DNA of 64,000 bases, taken from positions 149,757 through 213,756 of the forward strand of contig NZ_JANGAD010000007.1 of the NCBI RefSeq assembly GCF_024461735.1, in the 5' to 3' direction. Source of the stretch: Anaerotignum propionicum (GTDB taxonomy: Bacteria; Bacillota; Clostridia; Lachnospirales; Anaerotignaceae). Both the position numbers and the translations under genes were made by a program. Below, piece after piece: positions 44,046 through 54,502 of this stretch. The number at the start of each line of letters is the position of its first letter. Within the stretch, counting starts at the first letter, position 1. Under the pieces are notes generated by a model. It did no database searches. It saw nothing but the letters and a program-made list of their open reading frames with translations, and was not told where the DNA came from.

Positions 44046-44409
44046 AAGAACCCCCCCTTAGTATTTCTATTCCGATGAATACGTTTTTGTACCTGAAAAA
44101 TAAAATTTTTTCGTATTATTTTGAATATTTTGTTTTGGAGCCAAAAAAGATGTTTAGAAGCTCCTTTTTTCTATAGACATTGATTTGAATTGTACAAAAT
44201 AATATTGGTGAAGAGGTGTTGGGAAGAAAGAGCTTTGTACAAATTATTTGCATATCTTTTATGATTTCCCAAAAAGAACAGAAATGCATTTCAAGAAATT
44301 AGAAAGAGGAAAAGTATATTGACGCATTTCTGTGGCAAAACTTGTATTTTAACGAGGAATACGATATGATGAAAAGTAACGGTAATTTTTAAATTCAAAG
44401 GAGAAAGTT
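44046..44409. other. Intergenic region before rnz
   Basis: 364 bases without a recognised gene. It contains a weak hairpin GGAGC / GCTCC (44137-44164) followed by TTTTTT, and the rnz promoter at 44319-44348. Confidence 0.4.
44319..44348 (+). promoter_or_regulatory. Probable promoter of rnz-tsaD
   Basis: TTGACG (44319-44324), 18-base spacer, TGTATT (44343-44348). The -10 is not strong. Confidence 0.45.
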
Positions 44410-45351
44410 ATGCTTGATATTTGTTTGCTGGGAACAGGCGGAATGATGCCTATGCCCGGACGATTTTTAACGGCAATGCTGGCCAGGATAAACGGGCGGC
44501 TTTTGCTGATTGACTGTGGCGAGGGCACGCAGGTAACCATGAAGATGCAAGGATGGGGCTTTAAATCTATTGACGTGATTTGCATCACCCATTTCCATGC
44601 GGATCACATCTCAGGTCTTCCTGGGCTCTTGCTGACCATTGGCAATGCGGGGAGGACGGAACCTCTTACGATCATTGGGCCACAGGGGCTTGCTTATATT
44701 GTGGAAGGACTTTGCAGGATTTGTCCTGAATTGCCATTTCCACTAACATATATTGAAATTGGAAAGGATACGCCAAATCCCATTCAGGTGGGCAATTTTA
44801 TAATATCTCATTGCTTAGCGGATCACATGGTGAAATGTTATGCGTATCGTATAGATTTACAGCGCAGAGGAAAGTTTGATATAAAGAAGGCAGAAGCCTT
44901 GGGTCTTCCAAAAACCTTATGGGGAAGTTTGCAAAAGGAAGGTATCTTAGCGTTCGAAGGAAAGACATATACCTCTGATATGGTGCTGGGGAACCCAAGA
45001 CAGGGAATAAGTGTAGCTTATTGTACAGATAGCAGACCTGCGGATAGATTACGCAACTTTATTCGAGGTGTTCAGCTTTTTATTTGCGAAGGGATGTATG
45101 GCGAGGACGAAAAAATACAAAAAGCAAAGGAGAATAAGCATATGCTGTTTTCTGAGGCGGCACAGCTGGCTAAGGACGGAGAAGCAGAAGCTCTTTGGCT
45201 GACCCACTTCAGTCCATCTCTCAACGAGCCTGAGCTATTTTTAGAGGTTGCTCAGAATATTTTCCCCAATACGGTTTTGGGTGTGGAAAGAATGAGTACC
45301 ACCATCCTGTTTCCCAAGGATAATTTGGAGGACAATAAATATGGAAAATGA
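44410..45351 (+). CDS. rnz: Ribonuclease Z
   Basis: 313 residues after AAAGGAGAAAG. Metallo-beta-lactamase fold with [15 protein letters not shown] (two zinc sites), [15 protein letters not shown] and WLTHFSPSL. It cuts the 3' end of precursor tRNA. Its last bases overlap the tsaD start. The GLPGLL loop and exosite region ([14 protein letters not shown]) agree with RNase Z rather than with other beta-lactamase-fold proteins. Confidence 0.88.
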   Translation: MLDICLLGTGGMMPMPGRFLTAMLARINGRLLLIDCGEGTQVTMKMQGWGFKSIDVICITHFHADHISGLPGLLLTIGNAGRTEPLTIIGPQGLAYIVEGLCRICPELPFPLTYIEIGKDTPNPIQVGNFIISHCLADHMVKCYAYRIDLQRRGKFDIKKAEALGLPKTLWGSLQKEGILAFEGKTYTSDMVLGNPRQGISVAYCTDSRPADRLRNFIRGVQLFICEGMYGEDEKIQKAKENKHMLFSEAAQLAKDGEAEALWLTHFSPSLNEPELFLEVAQNIFPNTVLGVERMSTTILFPKDNLEDNKYGK

Positions 45352-46369
45352 AAAAGACATTTATATATTGGCAATTGAAAGCTCCTGTGATGAGACAGCG
45401 GCTGCTGTTGTGAAAAACGGACGGGAGGTTCTGTCTAACGTTATTTCCTCTCAAATTGCCCTGCATACCCTTTATGGGGGTGTTGTGCCTGAAATTGCAT
45501 CCAGAAAACATATAGAGGCAATCGATGGGGTAATAACCCAAGCCTTGCTAGAGGCAGGCGTAACCCTTCAAGAAGTGGATGCCATTGGGGTTACCTATGG
45601 GCCTGGTTTGGTGGGAGCGCTTTTGGTTGGTTTGGCTGAGGCAAAAGCCATAGCTTTTGCGGTTAATAAACCATTGATTGGTGTACACCATATTGAAGGG
45701 CATATTTGCGCAAACTATATTGAAAATAAGGATTTTGAACCGCCCTATATGGCTTTGGTTGTTTCAGGAGGACATTCTCACTTGGTTTATGTCTCTGATT
45801 ATGGCAAATACGAAATTTTAGGTAAAACCAGAGATGATGCTGCAGGTGAGGCTTATGATAAGGTGGCCAGAGTCATTGGAATGGGCTACCCGGGGGGACC
45901 TAAAATTGATGCTGCTGCAAAACAAGGAAATCCTGATGCAATAAAATTTCCTCGTGTATTTTTAGAAGAAGATAGCTATGATTTTAGTTTCAGTGGTTTA
46001 AAATCCGCCGTTCTAAATTATGTGAATAAGCAAAAGATGTTGGGTGAGGAAATCAACCCTTTTGATATTGCAGCAAGTTTTCAACAATCCGTTGTGGAGG
46101 TATTGGTGGGAAAAGCTATTAAGGCCGCAAAGGGCAAAGGGTTACAGAAGATTGCCTTAGCTGGTGGAGTGGCTTCCAACAGCGCTCTGCGAGAGAGAAT
46201 GAAAGAGGCATGTAAAAAGGAAGGTTTTCAGCTTAGCATCCCTTCCCCTATTCTTTGCACGGATAATGCGGCAATGATTGGGTGTGCGGCGTATTATGAA
46301 TATTTAGCAGGCGTAAGGGATGGTTTGGATTTGAATGCGAATCCAAGCTTGAAATTGGGACAACGATAA
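45341..46369 (+). CDS. tsaD: tRNA N6-threonylcarbamoyladenosine synthase subunit TsaD
   Basis: 342 residues. ASKHA fold with [15 protein letters not shown], iron-binding [13 protein letters not shown] and [14 protein letters not shown]. TsaD with TsaB and TsaE adds the t6A37 modification in ANN-decoding tRNAs. tsaB and tsaE are not in this window. The overlap with rnz and the following acetyltransferase gene suggest one operon of tRNA-related genes. Confidence 0.95.
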   Translation: MENEKDIYILAIESSCDETAAAVVKNGREVLSNVISSQIALHTLYGGVVPEIASRKHIEAIDGVITQALLEAGVTLQEVDAIGVTYGPGLVGALLVGLAEAKAIAFAVNKPLIGVHHIEGHICANYIENKDFEPPYMALVVSGGHSHLVYVSDYGKYEILGKTRDDAAGEAYDKVARVIGMGYPGGPKIDAAAKQGNPDAIKFPRVFLEEDSYDFSFSGLKSAVLNYVNKQKMLGEEINPFDIAASFQQSVVEVLVGKAIKAAKGKGLQKIALAGGVASNSALRERMKEACKKEGFQLSIPSPILCTDNAAMIGCAAYYEYLAGVRDGLDLNANPSLKLGQR

Positions 46370-46384
46370 CGGGGGAGTGATATT

Positions 46385-46912
46385 TTGATACGTAAAGCAT
46401 TGGAGAAAGATTTAGATGAAGTTGAAGCAATCTATCACGAAGTTTTGGATTTCGAAGCGGCAAACGGCAGCTATACCAACTGGCAGAAAGGACTTTATCC
46501 AACAAAAGGAGATGCTGAAAAGGCTCTGAGGGAAGGCACTCTTTTTGTTGGGCAGGATGAGGCAGGGCGGTTGTATGGAAGCATAATTTTGAACCATATT
46601 CAGCCCAAGGAATACGCCAATATTCCTTGGAAGATTTCAGCTGAAAATGACGACGTTTTAGTGATTCATACGCTTTGTATCCGCCCAAATTCCAGTGGGA
46701 AGGGTTATGGCAGAGAATTTGTTGCATTTGCTGAGGAATATGCACGCAAAAGATGGTGTAAAGTCATAAGACTTGATACATATGAGGGAAATCAACCGGC
46801 TATTGGTTTATATTCTAATTTAGGGTATGAGTTGGCTGGAAAGTGTCTTTTTCATTTTCAGAATGTTATTTGGGAAAATTTGGTTTGTATGGAAAAGAGC
46901 ATGCACGAATAG
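46385..46912 (+). CDS. GNAT-family acetyltransferase
   Basis: 175 residues from TTG 46385 with GGGGGAG upstream. N-terminal MIRKALEKDLDEVEAIYHE and acetyl-CoA loop NSSGKGYGREFVAF, then RLDTYEGNQPAIGLYSNLGYEL, which are the GNAT motifs A and B. It sits where rimI is found in many tsaD operons, but it is not close enough to RimI to be named. The target (protein N-terminus, amine or antibiotic) is unknown. Confidence 0.75.
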   Translation: MIRKALEKDLDEVEAIYHEVLDFEAANGSYTNWQKGLYPTKGDAEKALREGTLFVGQDEAGRLYGSIILNHIQPKEYANIPWKISAENDDVLVIHTLCIRPNSSGKGYGREFVAFAEEYARKRWCKVIRLDTYEGNQPAIGLYSNLGYELAGKCLFHFQNVIWENLVCMEKSMHE

Positions 46913-47024
46913 TTTAGCCATTTATTTGGGTAGGTCTTGTTTATTTCTTTCTGTAATGCGGTGTTGGATTTTACAAAACAAAAGGTAACTTGTTTTTGTT
47001 ATATCTGAGAAGTGAAAAAACTTA

Positions 47025-47059
47025 AAACGGTATCTGCAAAAAAACTGCAGATACCGTTT
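47025..47059. terminator. Bidirectional terminator
   Basis: 14-bp perfect stem AAACGGTATCTGCA / TGCAGATACCGTTT with an A-rich loop, between the acetyltransferase gene and the convergent HAD gene. Confidence 0.85.
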
Positions 47060-47074
47060 ATATTTTTATGTATG

Positions 47075-47764
47075 TCAATGGATTTCAAACAGTGGGAGCA
47101 ATTCAATCAAGCTTTGGATTTCACAGGTGGGCTGAAAGGCAGTTTCATTGACAACCTTGTTCGGATTAAACCAGCAACTGTCTATGCCTGCATGTAAGGC
47201 ACCTTGAATATCAGAGGATAGGGAATCGCCAATAATGATGGCCTCTTCCTTTTGAAAATTTGGGATACGTTCAAAGCAGTAGTCAAAATATTCTGGCATT
47301 GGTTTTTGAAGCCCAATAACCTCCGAAACAAAGATTGCATTAAAGTAAGGTGCAAGACCACTGTCGGTTAAACGTTTCTCCTGAGTAGAGGCAAGGCCGT
47401 TGGTTACTACATATAGTTCATGGGTTTTATGCAGTTTTTTCACTACCTCCAGAGCATTCTCAATCAAATCAATGCCTTCTGAAAGGGCTTGTCGATACGC
47501 CTTTTCCATCAGATTTCCATCGGCTTTAATTGAAAATTCTGCAAAGGTATCGGTAAAGCGGTTTTGAAAAATGATATCACGAGGAATTTTACCGCTTTCA
47601 TATTGTGACCAAAGCTTACGGTTATGGGAAAGGTACCAAGAGAAAATTTCTTCGGTAAAGGGGATTCCAAAAGAATCAAAGCACTTTTTTAATCCCTTTT
47701 TTTCCGTGGCTGAAAAATCCATAAGGGTGTGATCAATATCAAATAATAGAAATCTTTTAATCAT
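47075..47764 (-). CDS. HAD-family hydrolase, YjjG/YfnB type
   Basis: 229 residues. Catalytic DIDHTL at residues 9-14, cap region with SQYESGKIPRDIIFQNRF, KPMPEYFDYCFERI and IIGDSLSSDIQGALHAG as motif IV. This is the noncanonical pyrimidine nucleotidase subgroup, which removes faulty nucleotides. The start overlaps the end of the SDR gene (TAATG), so the two are translationally coupled. Exact substrate unknown. Confidence 0.82.
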   Translation of the reverse strand: MIKRFLLFDIDHTLMDFSATEKKGLKKCFDSFGIPFTEEIFSWYLSHNRKLWSQYESGKIPRDIIFQNRFTDTFAEFSIKADGNLMEKAYRQALSEGIDLIENALEVVKKLHKTHELYVVTNGLASTQEKRLTDSGLAPYFNAIFVSEVIGLQKPMPEYFDYCFERIPNFQKEEAIIIGDSLSSDIQGALHAGIDSCWFNPNKVVNETAFQPTCEIQSLIELLPLFEIH

Positions 47765-48495
47765 TATAGCATGCCTCCGTCTAAGGTGATAATTTGTCCG
47801 GTAAGATAGGAGGAAGCCTCTTGGGCTAAAAAAAGTGCCAATTTTGCCACTTCCTCGGGTGTACCGAAACGCATGAGAGATATATCTTCTGCTAGTGCTT
47901 TTCGTTCCTCGTCATCAAATGTGGCATTCATTTGTGTTTCAATGACACCGCAGGCAATGGCATTCACACGGATTCCGGAAGGACCAAGCTCCTTTGCCAT
48001 GGCTTTTGTAAAGCTGTTAATGCCACCTTTAGATGCAGAGTAAACAGCTTCACAGGATGCCCCTGCCTCACCCCACATAGAGGAGATGTTGATGATTGAG
48101 CCACTTTTTTTTCGAACCATATCAACCACTGCAAGATGGGTGCAGTTAAATACAGAATAAAGGTTCACAGCTATGAGCTTTTGCCACTCTTGGGGTGTCA
48201 TATCAGAAAACAGACCAATATGAGAGATTCCCGCATTGTTGACTAAAATATCAACACTACCGAAGGTATTTTCTATCACCTGAAACATTTTCTTGCAGCT
48301 ATCATAATCGGAAGCGTCTCCAAGGAGGGCGAGCACGGGGATGTTATCTTCTGCAAGCTGTTTCTCCATTTCCAAAAGAGCATCTTTGCTTTTTGATGCA
48401 TTTAAAACAATATTACAGCCTGCTTTGGCAAAGGCAAAGGCAATTGCCTGCCCGATGCCTCGGGAGGAGCCGGTTATAAAAACGGTTTTACCCAT
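47764..48495 (-). CDS. SDR-family oxidoreductase (FabG-like)
   Basis: 243 residues from ATG 48495 (MGKTVFITGSSRGIG); an in-frame GTG at 48513 is possible, and neither has a strong ribosome binding site. NAD(P)-binding TGSSRGIG, LVNNAGISH, catalytic Ser in SSMWGEAGA, YSASKGG with Tyr and Lys, then IRVNAIACGVIET. These are classical SDR features. It is close to 3-oxoacyl-ACP reductases but is outside any fatty-acid cluster, so the substrate is uncertain. Confidence 0.82.
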   Translation of the reverse strand: MGKTVFITGSSRGIGQAIAFAFAKAGCNIVLNASKSKDALLEMEKQLAEDNIPVLALLGDASDYDSCKKMFQVIENTFGSVDILVNNAGISHIGLFSDMTPQEWQKLIAVNLYSVFNCTHLAVVDMVRKKSGSIINISSMWGEAGASCEAVYSASKGGINSFTKAMAKELGPSGIRVNAIACGVIETQMNATFDDEERKALAEDISLMRFGTPEEVAKLALFLAQEASSYLTGQIITLDGGML

Positions 48496-48581
48496 TAGAC
48501 TCAAAATGATCACTACTTTCTAAATTGTTATATTTTAATTATTGTATCGGAAATAATTAAGAAATACAAGGCAGAAAGCAG

Positions 48582-48610
48582 TTGGTTTTTTTTAGGGAAT
48601 GCGGTATACT
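48582..48610 (+). promoter_or_regulatory. Sigma-A promoter of the six-helix membrane protein gene
   Basis: TTGGTT (48582-48587), 17-base spacer, TATACT (48605-48610), about 38 bases before the start. Confidence 0.6.
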
Positions 48611-48647
48611 AGTTCTGTTGACTTTTTAGTCAGGAAGGGTGGAAGTA

Positions 48648-49466
48648 ATGCTGGAAGCGATTAATAATAAGGAATTAAAATTGACGGATATTTTATCTAT
48701 TGCCACGAAATTATTTTTTGATAATTTCTCTATGGTAATGGTTGTAGTAGCTTTTTTGTTTTTTCCCATTAGTATTTTAAATGCAATGATTATGGACCGC
48801 TTGAACATTGGCGTGCAACTTTTAGACAGCTTTAATAATACAGGAGCAATTTTAGAAAATATGCCTGCTTTTAAGGGAGCAGCTCTAAATTTTTTTGAGA
48901 ATTATTTATTGCTCATTGCATTGTATCTTTTTTTAGAGCCAATTGGAGTCATATCTATTGCAAAAATTGCGAAGAAAAGTGTGTGTGGCGAACCCATCCA
49001 CATGAAGGAAATCATTGGGGAGGCAATGGATTGCCTTTGGAGCGTTATAATAACAGCAATTCCATACCTTATTCTGGTTTTTATTGCAAGCATGTTTTTT
49101 ATCATTCCAGGAGTTTATTTGGGAGTGATTTGGACTTTTTATGTTTATGCCATTGGACTAAGGCAAAAAAAGGGATGGAAAGCCCTAGAATATAGTGCCA
49201 AGTTGACCAAGGGGAGGTTTTGGAAAACAGTTTTGATGATTTTAACTATTTTTCTTATCACACTGAGTTGGGATTGGATTTTTGGCACTGTAAAATTAAT
49301 TCTCCCTCGACACATAGCAACCGATATATTATCTTACACATTGTCCTACATTGTTGCTTGTTTTGCCAGTATGACATTAGCTGTTTTGTATATGAATCGG
49401 GAGGCGGTTTTACTGGGGGTAAAACAAGTAAAAGAGTATAGTACTACTGAGGACGAGAAAAATTAA
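48648..49466 (+). CDS. Six-helix membrane protein of unknown function
   Basis: 272 residues from ATG 48648, with GGAAGG 9 bases before it; the in-frame GTG 48639 is less likely. It has a short N-terminal cytosolic helix (LTDILSIATKLFFDNF), then about six membrane helices such as FLFFPISILNAMIM, AIPYLILVFIASMFFIIPGVYLG and ILTIFLITLSWDW. The loop IPGVYLGVIWTFYVYAIGLRQKKG followed by LEYSAKLTKGRFWK resembles the membrane domain seen in glycerophosphodiesterase-type and DUF-class proteins. I do not recognise it firmly. Confidence 0.6.
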   Translation: MLEAINNKELKLTDILSIATKLFFDNFSMVMVVVAFLFFPISILNAMIMDRLNIGVQLLDSFNNTGAILENMPAFKGAALNFFENYLLLIALYLFLEPIGVISIAKIAKKSVCGEPIHMKEIIGEAMDCLWSVIITAIPYLILVFIASMFFIIPGVYLGVIWTFYVYAIGLRQKKGWKALEYSAKLTKGRFWKTVLMILTIFLITLSWDWIFGTVKLILPRHIATDILSYTLSYIVACFASMTLAVLYMNREAVLLGVKQVKEYSTTEDEKN

Positions 49467-49787
49467 AATATGAGAGCCTTTTTCAAGTAAAATGACTGAC
49501 GTTTAAAGATTTTACTCTTTGAACTGATTTGTTTTTGAACAAGGTTCTTTTTTTTAAAAAGTAAATCCATAAATACTGAGAAGAAATATCGATTAGTTTA
49601 CTTTTTCTGAGATTTGTTTGTAAACCTAAACTATAATATCAATCAATTGCAAGTCAATAATTCACGAAGTGGGACGAATAATGTCCCGAAAAAAGAAAAT
49701 ATTTTTGAAAAAGGTCTAGGAAAAGAAAAAACCCTCTGCTATAATAAAACAGGACAATTTTTAAATTGGAAAGAATGGTGGCAGAAA
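49467..49787 (+). other. Leader region of fbp
   Basis: 321 bases. Besides the terminator it has a small GGGAC / GTCCC hairpin (about 49671-49687) and a TATAAT at 49740-49745 without a clear -35. The frame upstream of the chosen fbp start is open but not protein-like. Confidence 0.4.
49521..49555 (+). terminator. Terminator after the membrane protein gene
   Basis: Stem GAACT...TTTG / CAA..GGTTC with a following T-run of 8. The stem is interrupted. Confidence 0.55.
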
Positions 49788-51761
49788 ATGTACTCGACAG
49801 ATTGTACCTTTACGAAGGAAGAAATGAAATATTTAAAATTATTGGCGAATCAATATAAAAATATTAATAGTGCGGCAACAGAGGTAATGAATCTTAAAGC
49901 CATATTAAATTTACCCAAGGGCACAGAGCATTTTGTATCAGATATTCATGGAGAAGCGGAATCCTTTAGCCATGTTCTTAGAAATGCTTCCGGTGTTATT
50001 AAAAACCATATCAGCGCAATCTTTGGTGCCAGCCTGCGGGAAAGCGAAAAAAAGGCTTTGGCGACCCTCATCTATTATCCGGAGAAAAAACTGGAAATGA
50101 TGACGGAGCTGGAAGAGGATTTGGACGATTGGTATAAAATTACGTTACATAGACTGGTGCGTATTTGCAAGGTGATTTCATCAAAATATACACGCTCAAA
50201 GGTGAGAAAAGCCCTACCCATGGAGTTTGCTTATATTATTGAAGAACTGCTTCATGAAGACAGTGTCAGCCGTGATAAGGAAATGTATTATAACGAAATC
50301 ATTCGTACAATCATTGATTTGGATCAGGCAGACCGTTTTATTATTGCTCTTGCGAATCTAATTCAAAGACTGGCAATTGACCAGCTGCATGTGATTGGAG
50401 ATATCTATGATAGAGGGCCTAATGCGGCGCAAATTATGGATATTTTAGCAAAATATCATTCTGTTGATATCCAATGGGGCAACCATGATATTGCATGGAT
50501 GGGTGCTGCGGCAGGCTGCCAAGCCCTTATTTGTAACGTATTGAGAATTCAGACCAGATATGCAAATCTGGATACCATTGAAGAGGATTATGGAATTAAC
50601 CTGATTCCATTGGCGACCTTTGCGATGGAGAAATATGCCGATGATCCTTGTGCACAATTTGCGCCTAAGGGCACAGAAGAAATGAGCGATAAGGATTTTA
50701 ATATGATTGCCAAAATGCATAAGGCAATTTCCATTATTCAATGGAAAATGGAAGCCCAGATTATTAAGCGCCATCCAGAGTTCAAGATGGAAAATCGTTT
50801 GCTTTTGGACAAAATTAATTTAGAAAAAGGAACTATTAAAATTGAGGGAAAAGAATATCAGATGAATGATATGAATTTCCCAACTGTTGATCCCAAGGAT
50901 CCCTATAAGCTGACCCCAGAGGAACAGATTGTAATGGACAAGGTGAAATCCTCCTTTGTAAACAGCGAGAGATTACAGGCACACACAAGGGTTCTTTTCA
51001 GCAAAGGCAGTATGTATACCATTTTCAACTCTAATCTTTTATTCCACGGTGGTATTCCCATGAATGAAGACGGTACACTGAAAACCGTAACCTTCCGAGG
51101 GAAACAATACTCCGGTAAGGAATACTTGGATGAAGTGGAAAGAACAGCGAGAGAGGGCTACTTTAGCAAACCCCATAGTGAAAATAAACGTGAATGTATG
51201 GACATCATTTGGTATCTATGGTGTGGGGAGGATTCTCCTCTGTTTGGCAAGAAAAAGATGACTACCTTTGAGCGATATTTTATAGATGATAAAACTACCC
51301 ATAAGGAAGTCAGCAATCCTTATTACACACTGCGAAACGAAGAGAATGTTTGCAAAACGGTATTATCTGCTTTTGGTCTTGACCCTGATGCTTCACATAT
51401 TATCAATGGGCATGTGCCTGTGAAGGTATCCAAGGGAGAAAGCCCGATTAAGGCGAAGGGAAGATTGTTTGTTATTGATGGTGGGTTTGCCAAGGCGTAT
51501 CAGAAGGTGACGGGTATTGCAGGCTACACATTGATTTATAACTCCCATGGCTTGGTACTGGTTTCCCATGAGCCCTTTGTTTCAACGGAAGTGGCCATTG
51601 CAGAGGAAAAGGACATTTTATCTTCAACTGTTGCATTGCAATATACCCAGGATCGTATTCGTGTAAGAGATACGGACATTGGTAAAAAGTTATTAGAAAG
51701 CATTGATGAGTTGGAAAAGTTGCTTTATGCATATAAGAATGGCTTAATCAAAGAACAATAA
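49788..51761 (+). CDS. fbp: Fructose-1,6-bisphosphatase, class III
   Basis: 657 residues from ATG 49788 ([13 protein letters not shown]), chosen because it matches the family N-terminus and length; GGTGG lies about 9 bases before it. Metallophosphatase motifs [33 protein letters not shown] and FHGGIPMN are all present. It is the gluconeogenic FBPase of Firmicutes. Single gene with own terminator. An upstream extension of 58 codons is unlikely to be translated. Confidence 0.92.
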   Translation: MYSTDCTFTKEEMKYLKLLANQYKNINSAATEVMNLKAILNLPKGTEHFVSDIHGEAESFSHVLRNASGVIKNHISAIFGASLRESEKKALATLIYYPEKKLEMMTELEEDLDDWYKITLHRLVRICKVISSKYTRSKVRKALPMEFAYIIEELLHEDSVSRDKEMYYNEIIRTIIDLDQADRFIIALANLIQRLAIDQLHVIGDIYDRGPNAAQIMDILAKYHSVDIQWGNHDIAWMGAAAGCQALICNVLRIQTRYANLDTIEEDYGINLIPLATFAMEKYADDPCAQFAPKGTEEMSDKDFNMIAKMHKAISIIQWKMEAQIIKRHPEFKMENRLLLDKINLEKGTIKIEGKEYQMNDMNFPTVDPKDPYKLTPEEQIVMDKVKSSFVNSERLQAHTRVLFSKGSMYTIFNSNLLFHGGIPMNEDGTLKTVTFRGKQYSGKEYLDEVERTAREGYFSKPHSENKRECMDIIWYLWCGEDSPLFGKKKMTTFERYFIDDKTTHKEVSNPYYTLRNEENVCKTVLSAFGLDPDASHIINGHVPVKVSKGESPIKAKGRLFVIDGGFAKAYQKVTGIAGYTLIYNSHGLVLVSHEPFVSTEVAIAEEKDILSSTVALQYTQDRIRVRDTDIGKKLLESIDELEKLLYAYKNGLIKEQ

Positions 51762-51766
51762 TGAAA

Positions 51767-51808
51767 AGACCGCTGTTTCTCATAAAGAGGATTGGCGGTC
51801 TGCTTTTT
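51767..51808 (+). terminator. Terminator after fbp
   Basis: AGACCGC / GCGGTCT stem with an inner CTC/GAG pair and TTTTTG after it. In the rest of the 280-base gap I see no gene, only a TATACT (51982-51987) near the mutS2 start. Confidence 0.75.
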
Positions 51809-52041
51809 GTTTAGCATGATAACAACACGCTCCTAGATAGTAAAATGGTGTATGTTCAAAGGTTTATACAATTTTCTATGCAATGACAGGAACTAAGAAA
51901 AAAGCAATGGAACGAAAAAGCTTTATAAAATCTTAAAAGTTAAATTTAAAAGGAATTCTATTAGCTTTCTTTCTTTTATGGTATACTAAAGGATAATAGA
52001 TATAATATAGATATTCTCTATGAAATGAATGAGGGATAAAA

Positions 52042-54411
52042 ATGAACAAAAAAGCATTACACAAGTTGGAATATGATAAGATTATCGAAAAATTAGCCTC
52101 TTTTGCGGTTTCACCAATGGCAAAGGAAAGAGCCAGAGAACTGCAGCCAGCTACGGTGATGAGCGATATTGCTTTATGGCAGCAAGAAACTACGGAAGCG
52201 ACAGATATGATTTTAAGAAAAGGCACACCGTCCTTTGGTGGTTTTCGTGAAATAAGACCCCAGTTAAAGCGGGCAGGCATGGCAGGGGTTCTCTCTATTT
52301 CCGAATTGATGGAGGTTGGGGAGTTTCTTTATGTGTGCCGAAAGATGAAAAATTACGGTAAGCATGAAAATAAAGCAGAATTCTATGAACGAATGGATGA
52401 GTATTTTGAATTATTGGCACCTATAGCTTCCTTAGAAAATGAGATTAATCGATGCATCCTCTCTGAAACAGAGATTTCTGATGATGCAAGTGGGGAGCTT
52501 CGGAACATCCGCAAGGAGATTAAAATTTCCAATGAAAAAGTAAGAGATCACTTAAACGGAGTGATTTCTTCCTCGGCATATCGCAATATGCTTCAGGATT
52601 TTGTAATTACCATTCGAAATGACCGTTATTGTGTTCCTGTAAAAAGTGAATACAGAAACACCTTTCCCGGTATGATACATGACCAATCCAACACAGGTTC
52701 CACGTTATTTATGGAACCCCTAAGTGTTATTCAGCTGAATAATAAAATAAAGGAGCTTCAAGCAAAAGAGAAAGATGAAATTCGGAAAATCTTGGTTGAG
52801 CTTTCCCGTCTGGTTACCGAAAACACCATGGTTTTGGAAGCAGATCTGGAGCTTTTAACTCAAATGGACTTCATTTTTGCAAAGGCAGGGTTATCTGTTT
52901 CCATGGGTGGAACCAGACCTTTCTTTAACACAAAGGGATATATTCATATTGAAAAAGCAAGACACCCCCTTTTAGATGCAAAGGCTGTTGTACCAATCAA
53001 TATCTATTTGGGCAAGGAATTTACAACATTATTGATTACAGGGCCAAATACCGGAGGGAAAACGGTTGCGCTGAAAACCCTTGGTTTGTTTACACTGATG
53101 GGACAGGCAGGACTTCATATTCCTGCGTTTGACAATTCCCAATTAGCTATTTTTGATAATGTATTTGCTGATATTGGAGATGAGCAGAGTATTGAGCAAA
53201 GCTTAAGCACATTCTCTTCCCACATGACCAATATTGTAAAAATAATGGATGAAGTGACAGACGATTCGTTGGTTCTTTTTGATGAATTGGGCGCAGGGAC
53301 GGACCCCACGGAAGGAGCTGCTTTAGCACTTGCCATTATTCAGGCTCTAAAAGAACGGAAAATTCGCACAGCTGTGACAACACATTACAGTGAGCTTAAG
53401 GTTTATGCGCTTTCTACACAGGGTGTTGAAAATGCCTGTTGTGAGTTTGATGTGGAAACCCTTCGACCAACTTACCGCTTGTTAATTGGTATTCCCGGTA
53501 AGAGTAATGCTTTTGCCATTTCTAAGCGTTTAGGCTTACAGGAGTATATTCTTGATAGTGCAAAGGAATTCATCAGCCAAGATGAGGCTAGGTTTGAAGA
53601 TGTAATCACTGACCTGGAAATCAGCAAGAAATCTGTTGCCTTTGAGCAAGAGCGAGCTGAGCAGTATCGCAAAGAAGCGGAAAATTTAAAGCTTGAGGTA
53701 GAACGACAAAAAGAAATAACCAGAGAGCAAAAAGAAAAGATTTTGCAAAAAGCCAGAGAGGAAGCAAAGCTGATTTATGCCCAGGCCAAGGAAGAGGCGG
53801 ATAGCATTATAAAAGAAATGAACCGTCAAGCAAAAGAAAAGGGAAATCAGCAAAAGCTTTTGGAAAACAGGAGCAAGCTAAAGGAGAAGTTATCTTCTGT
53901 GCAAGAGGATTTTCTGAAATCTAAAAAGATTAAACCCAGCCATAAAGTGCCTGAAAATTTGCTGGCGGGCAATCGTGTTTATGTTATTTCCTTCGATCAA
54001 AACGGTGTTGTCCTTTCTCCTCCTGATAAAAACAAAGAAGTTATGGTACAGATGGGCAGCATGAAAGCCAAAATTCCATTGGCTGAGCTTATGTTGGATG
54101 ATTCTGCACCTAAGGAAACGAAACAAAAACAGCCGGCTCCAAGGGCCAAGATTTCAAAAAGCCAATTCATTTCGGCTGAAATTGATTGCAGAGGACAATT
54201 GGTGGATGAAGCGTTGGCAAACATAGATAAATATATCGATGATGCATATTTATCTGGGTTAAAGCAGATTGTGATTATTCATGGAAAAGGAACGGGGGCT
54301 TTGCGCACAGCTGTGCAGAGTTATTTGAAAACAAACTCTCATGTAAAAAGCCAAAGACCAGGGGTATACGGTGAAGGTGAAGCAGGTGTCACAGTAGTTG
54401 AGCTAAAGTAA
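52042..54411 (+). CDS. mutS2: MutS2 endonuclease / ribosome rescue ATPase
   Basis: 789 residues. MutS-type core and clamp (residues 1-320), Walker A GPNTGGKT, Walker B DELGAGTDPTEGAAL, coiled coil (about 520-640) and a C-terminal Smr nuclease domain with IDCRGQLVDEAL and IIHGKGTGALRTAV. MutS2 suppresses recombination and, in Bacillus, splits collided ribosomes. No MutL or MutS1 gene is near. The Smr HGKGTG motif is intact. Confidence 0.93.
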   Translation: MNKKALHKLEYDKIIEKLASFAVSPMAKERARELQPATVMSDIALWQQETTEATDMILRKGTPSFGGFREIRPQLKRAGMAGVLSISELMEVGEFLYVCRKMKNYGKHENKAEFYERMDEYFELLAPIASLENEINRCILSETEISDDASGELRNIRKEIKISNEKVRDHLNGVISSSAYRNMLQDFVITIRNDRYCVPVKSEYRNTFPGMIHDQSNTGSTLFMEPLSVIQLNNKIKELQAKEKDEIRKILVELSRLVTENTMVLEADLELLTQMDFIFAKAGLSVSMGGTRPFFNTKGYIHIEKARHPLLDAKAVVPINIYLGKEFTTLLITGPNTGGKTVALKTLGLFTLMGQAGLHIPAFDNSQLAIFDNVFADIGDEQSIEQSLSTFSSHMTNIVKIMDEVTDDSLVLFDELGAGTDPTEGAALALAIIQALKERKIRTAVTTHYSELKVYALSTQGVENACCEFDVETLRPTYRLLIGIPGKSNAFAISKRLGLQEYILDSAKEFISQDEARFEDVITDLEISKKSVAFEQERAEQYRKEAENLKLEVERQKEITREQKEKILQKAREEAKLIYAQAKEEADSIIKEMNRQAKEKGNQQKLLENRSKLKEKLSSVQEDFLKSKKIKPSHKVPENLLAGNRVYVISFDQNGVVLSPPDKNKEVMVQMGSMKAKIPLAELMLDDSAPKETKQKQPAPRAKISKSQFISAEIDCRGQLVDEALANIDKYIDDAYLSGLKQIVIIHGKGTGALRTAVQSYLKTNSHVKSQRPGVYGEGEAGVTVVELK

Positions 54412-54502
54412 TACTATCGGCGTTGTGGGTTAACAAAACCATCCGCTGAGCGTATGAGTTTCGATAGATTCAGTATTTCTTTCAACAAGAGGGGAGATCT
54501 TC

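Noticed and set aside
46248..46745. 165-residue minus-strand frame over tsaD and the acetyltransferase gene
   Set aside because: It is a shadow of two well-supported + strand genes.
49614..49787. N-terminal extension of fructose bisphosphatase
   Set aside because: The Asn/Lys-rich sequence is not family-like and the part includes hairpin and promoter-like DNA.
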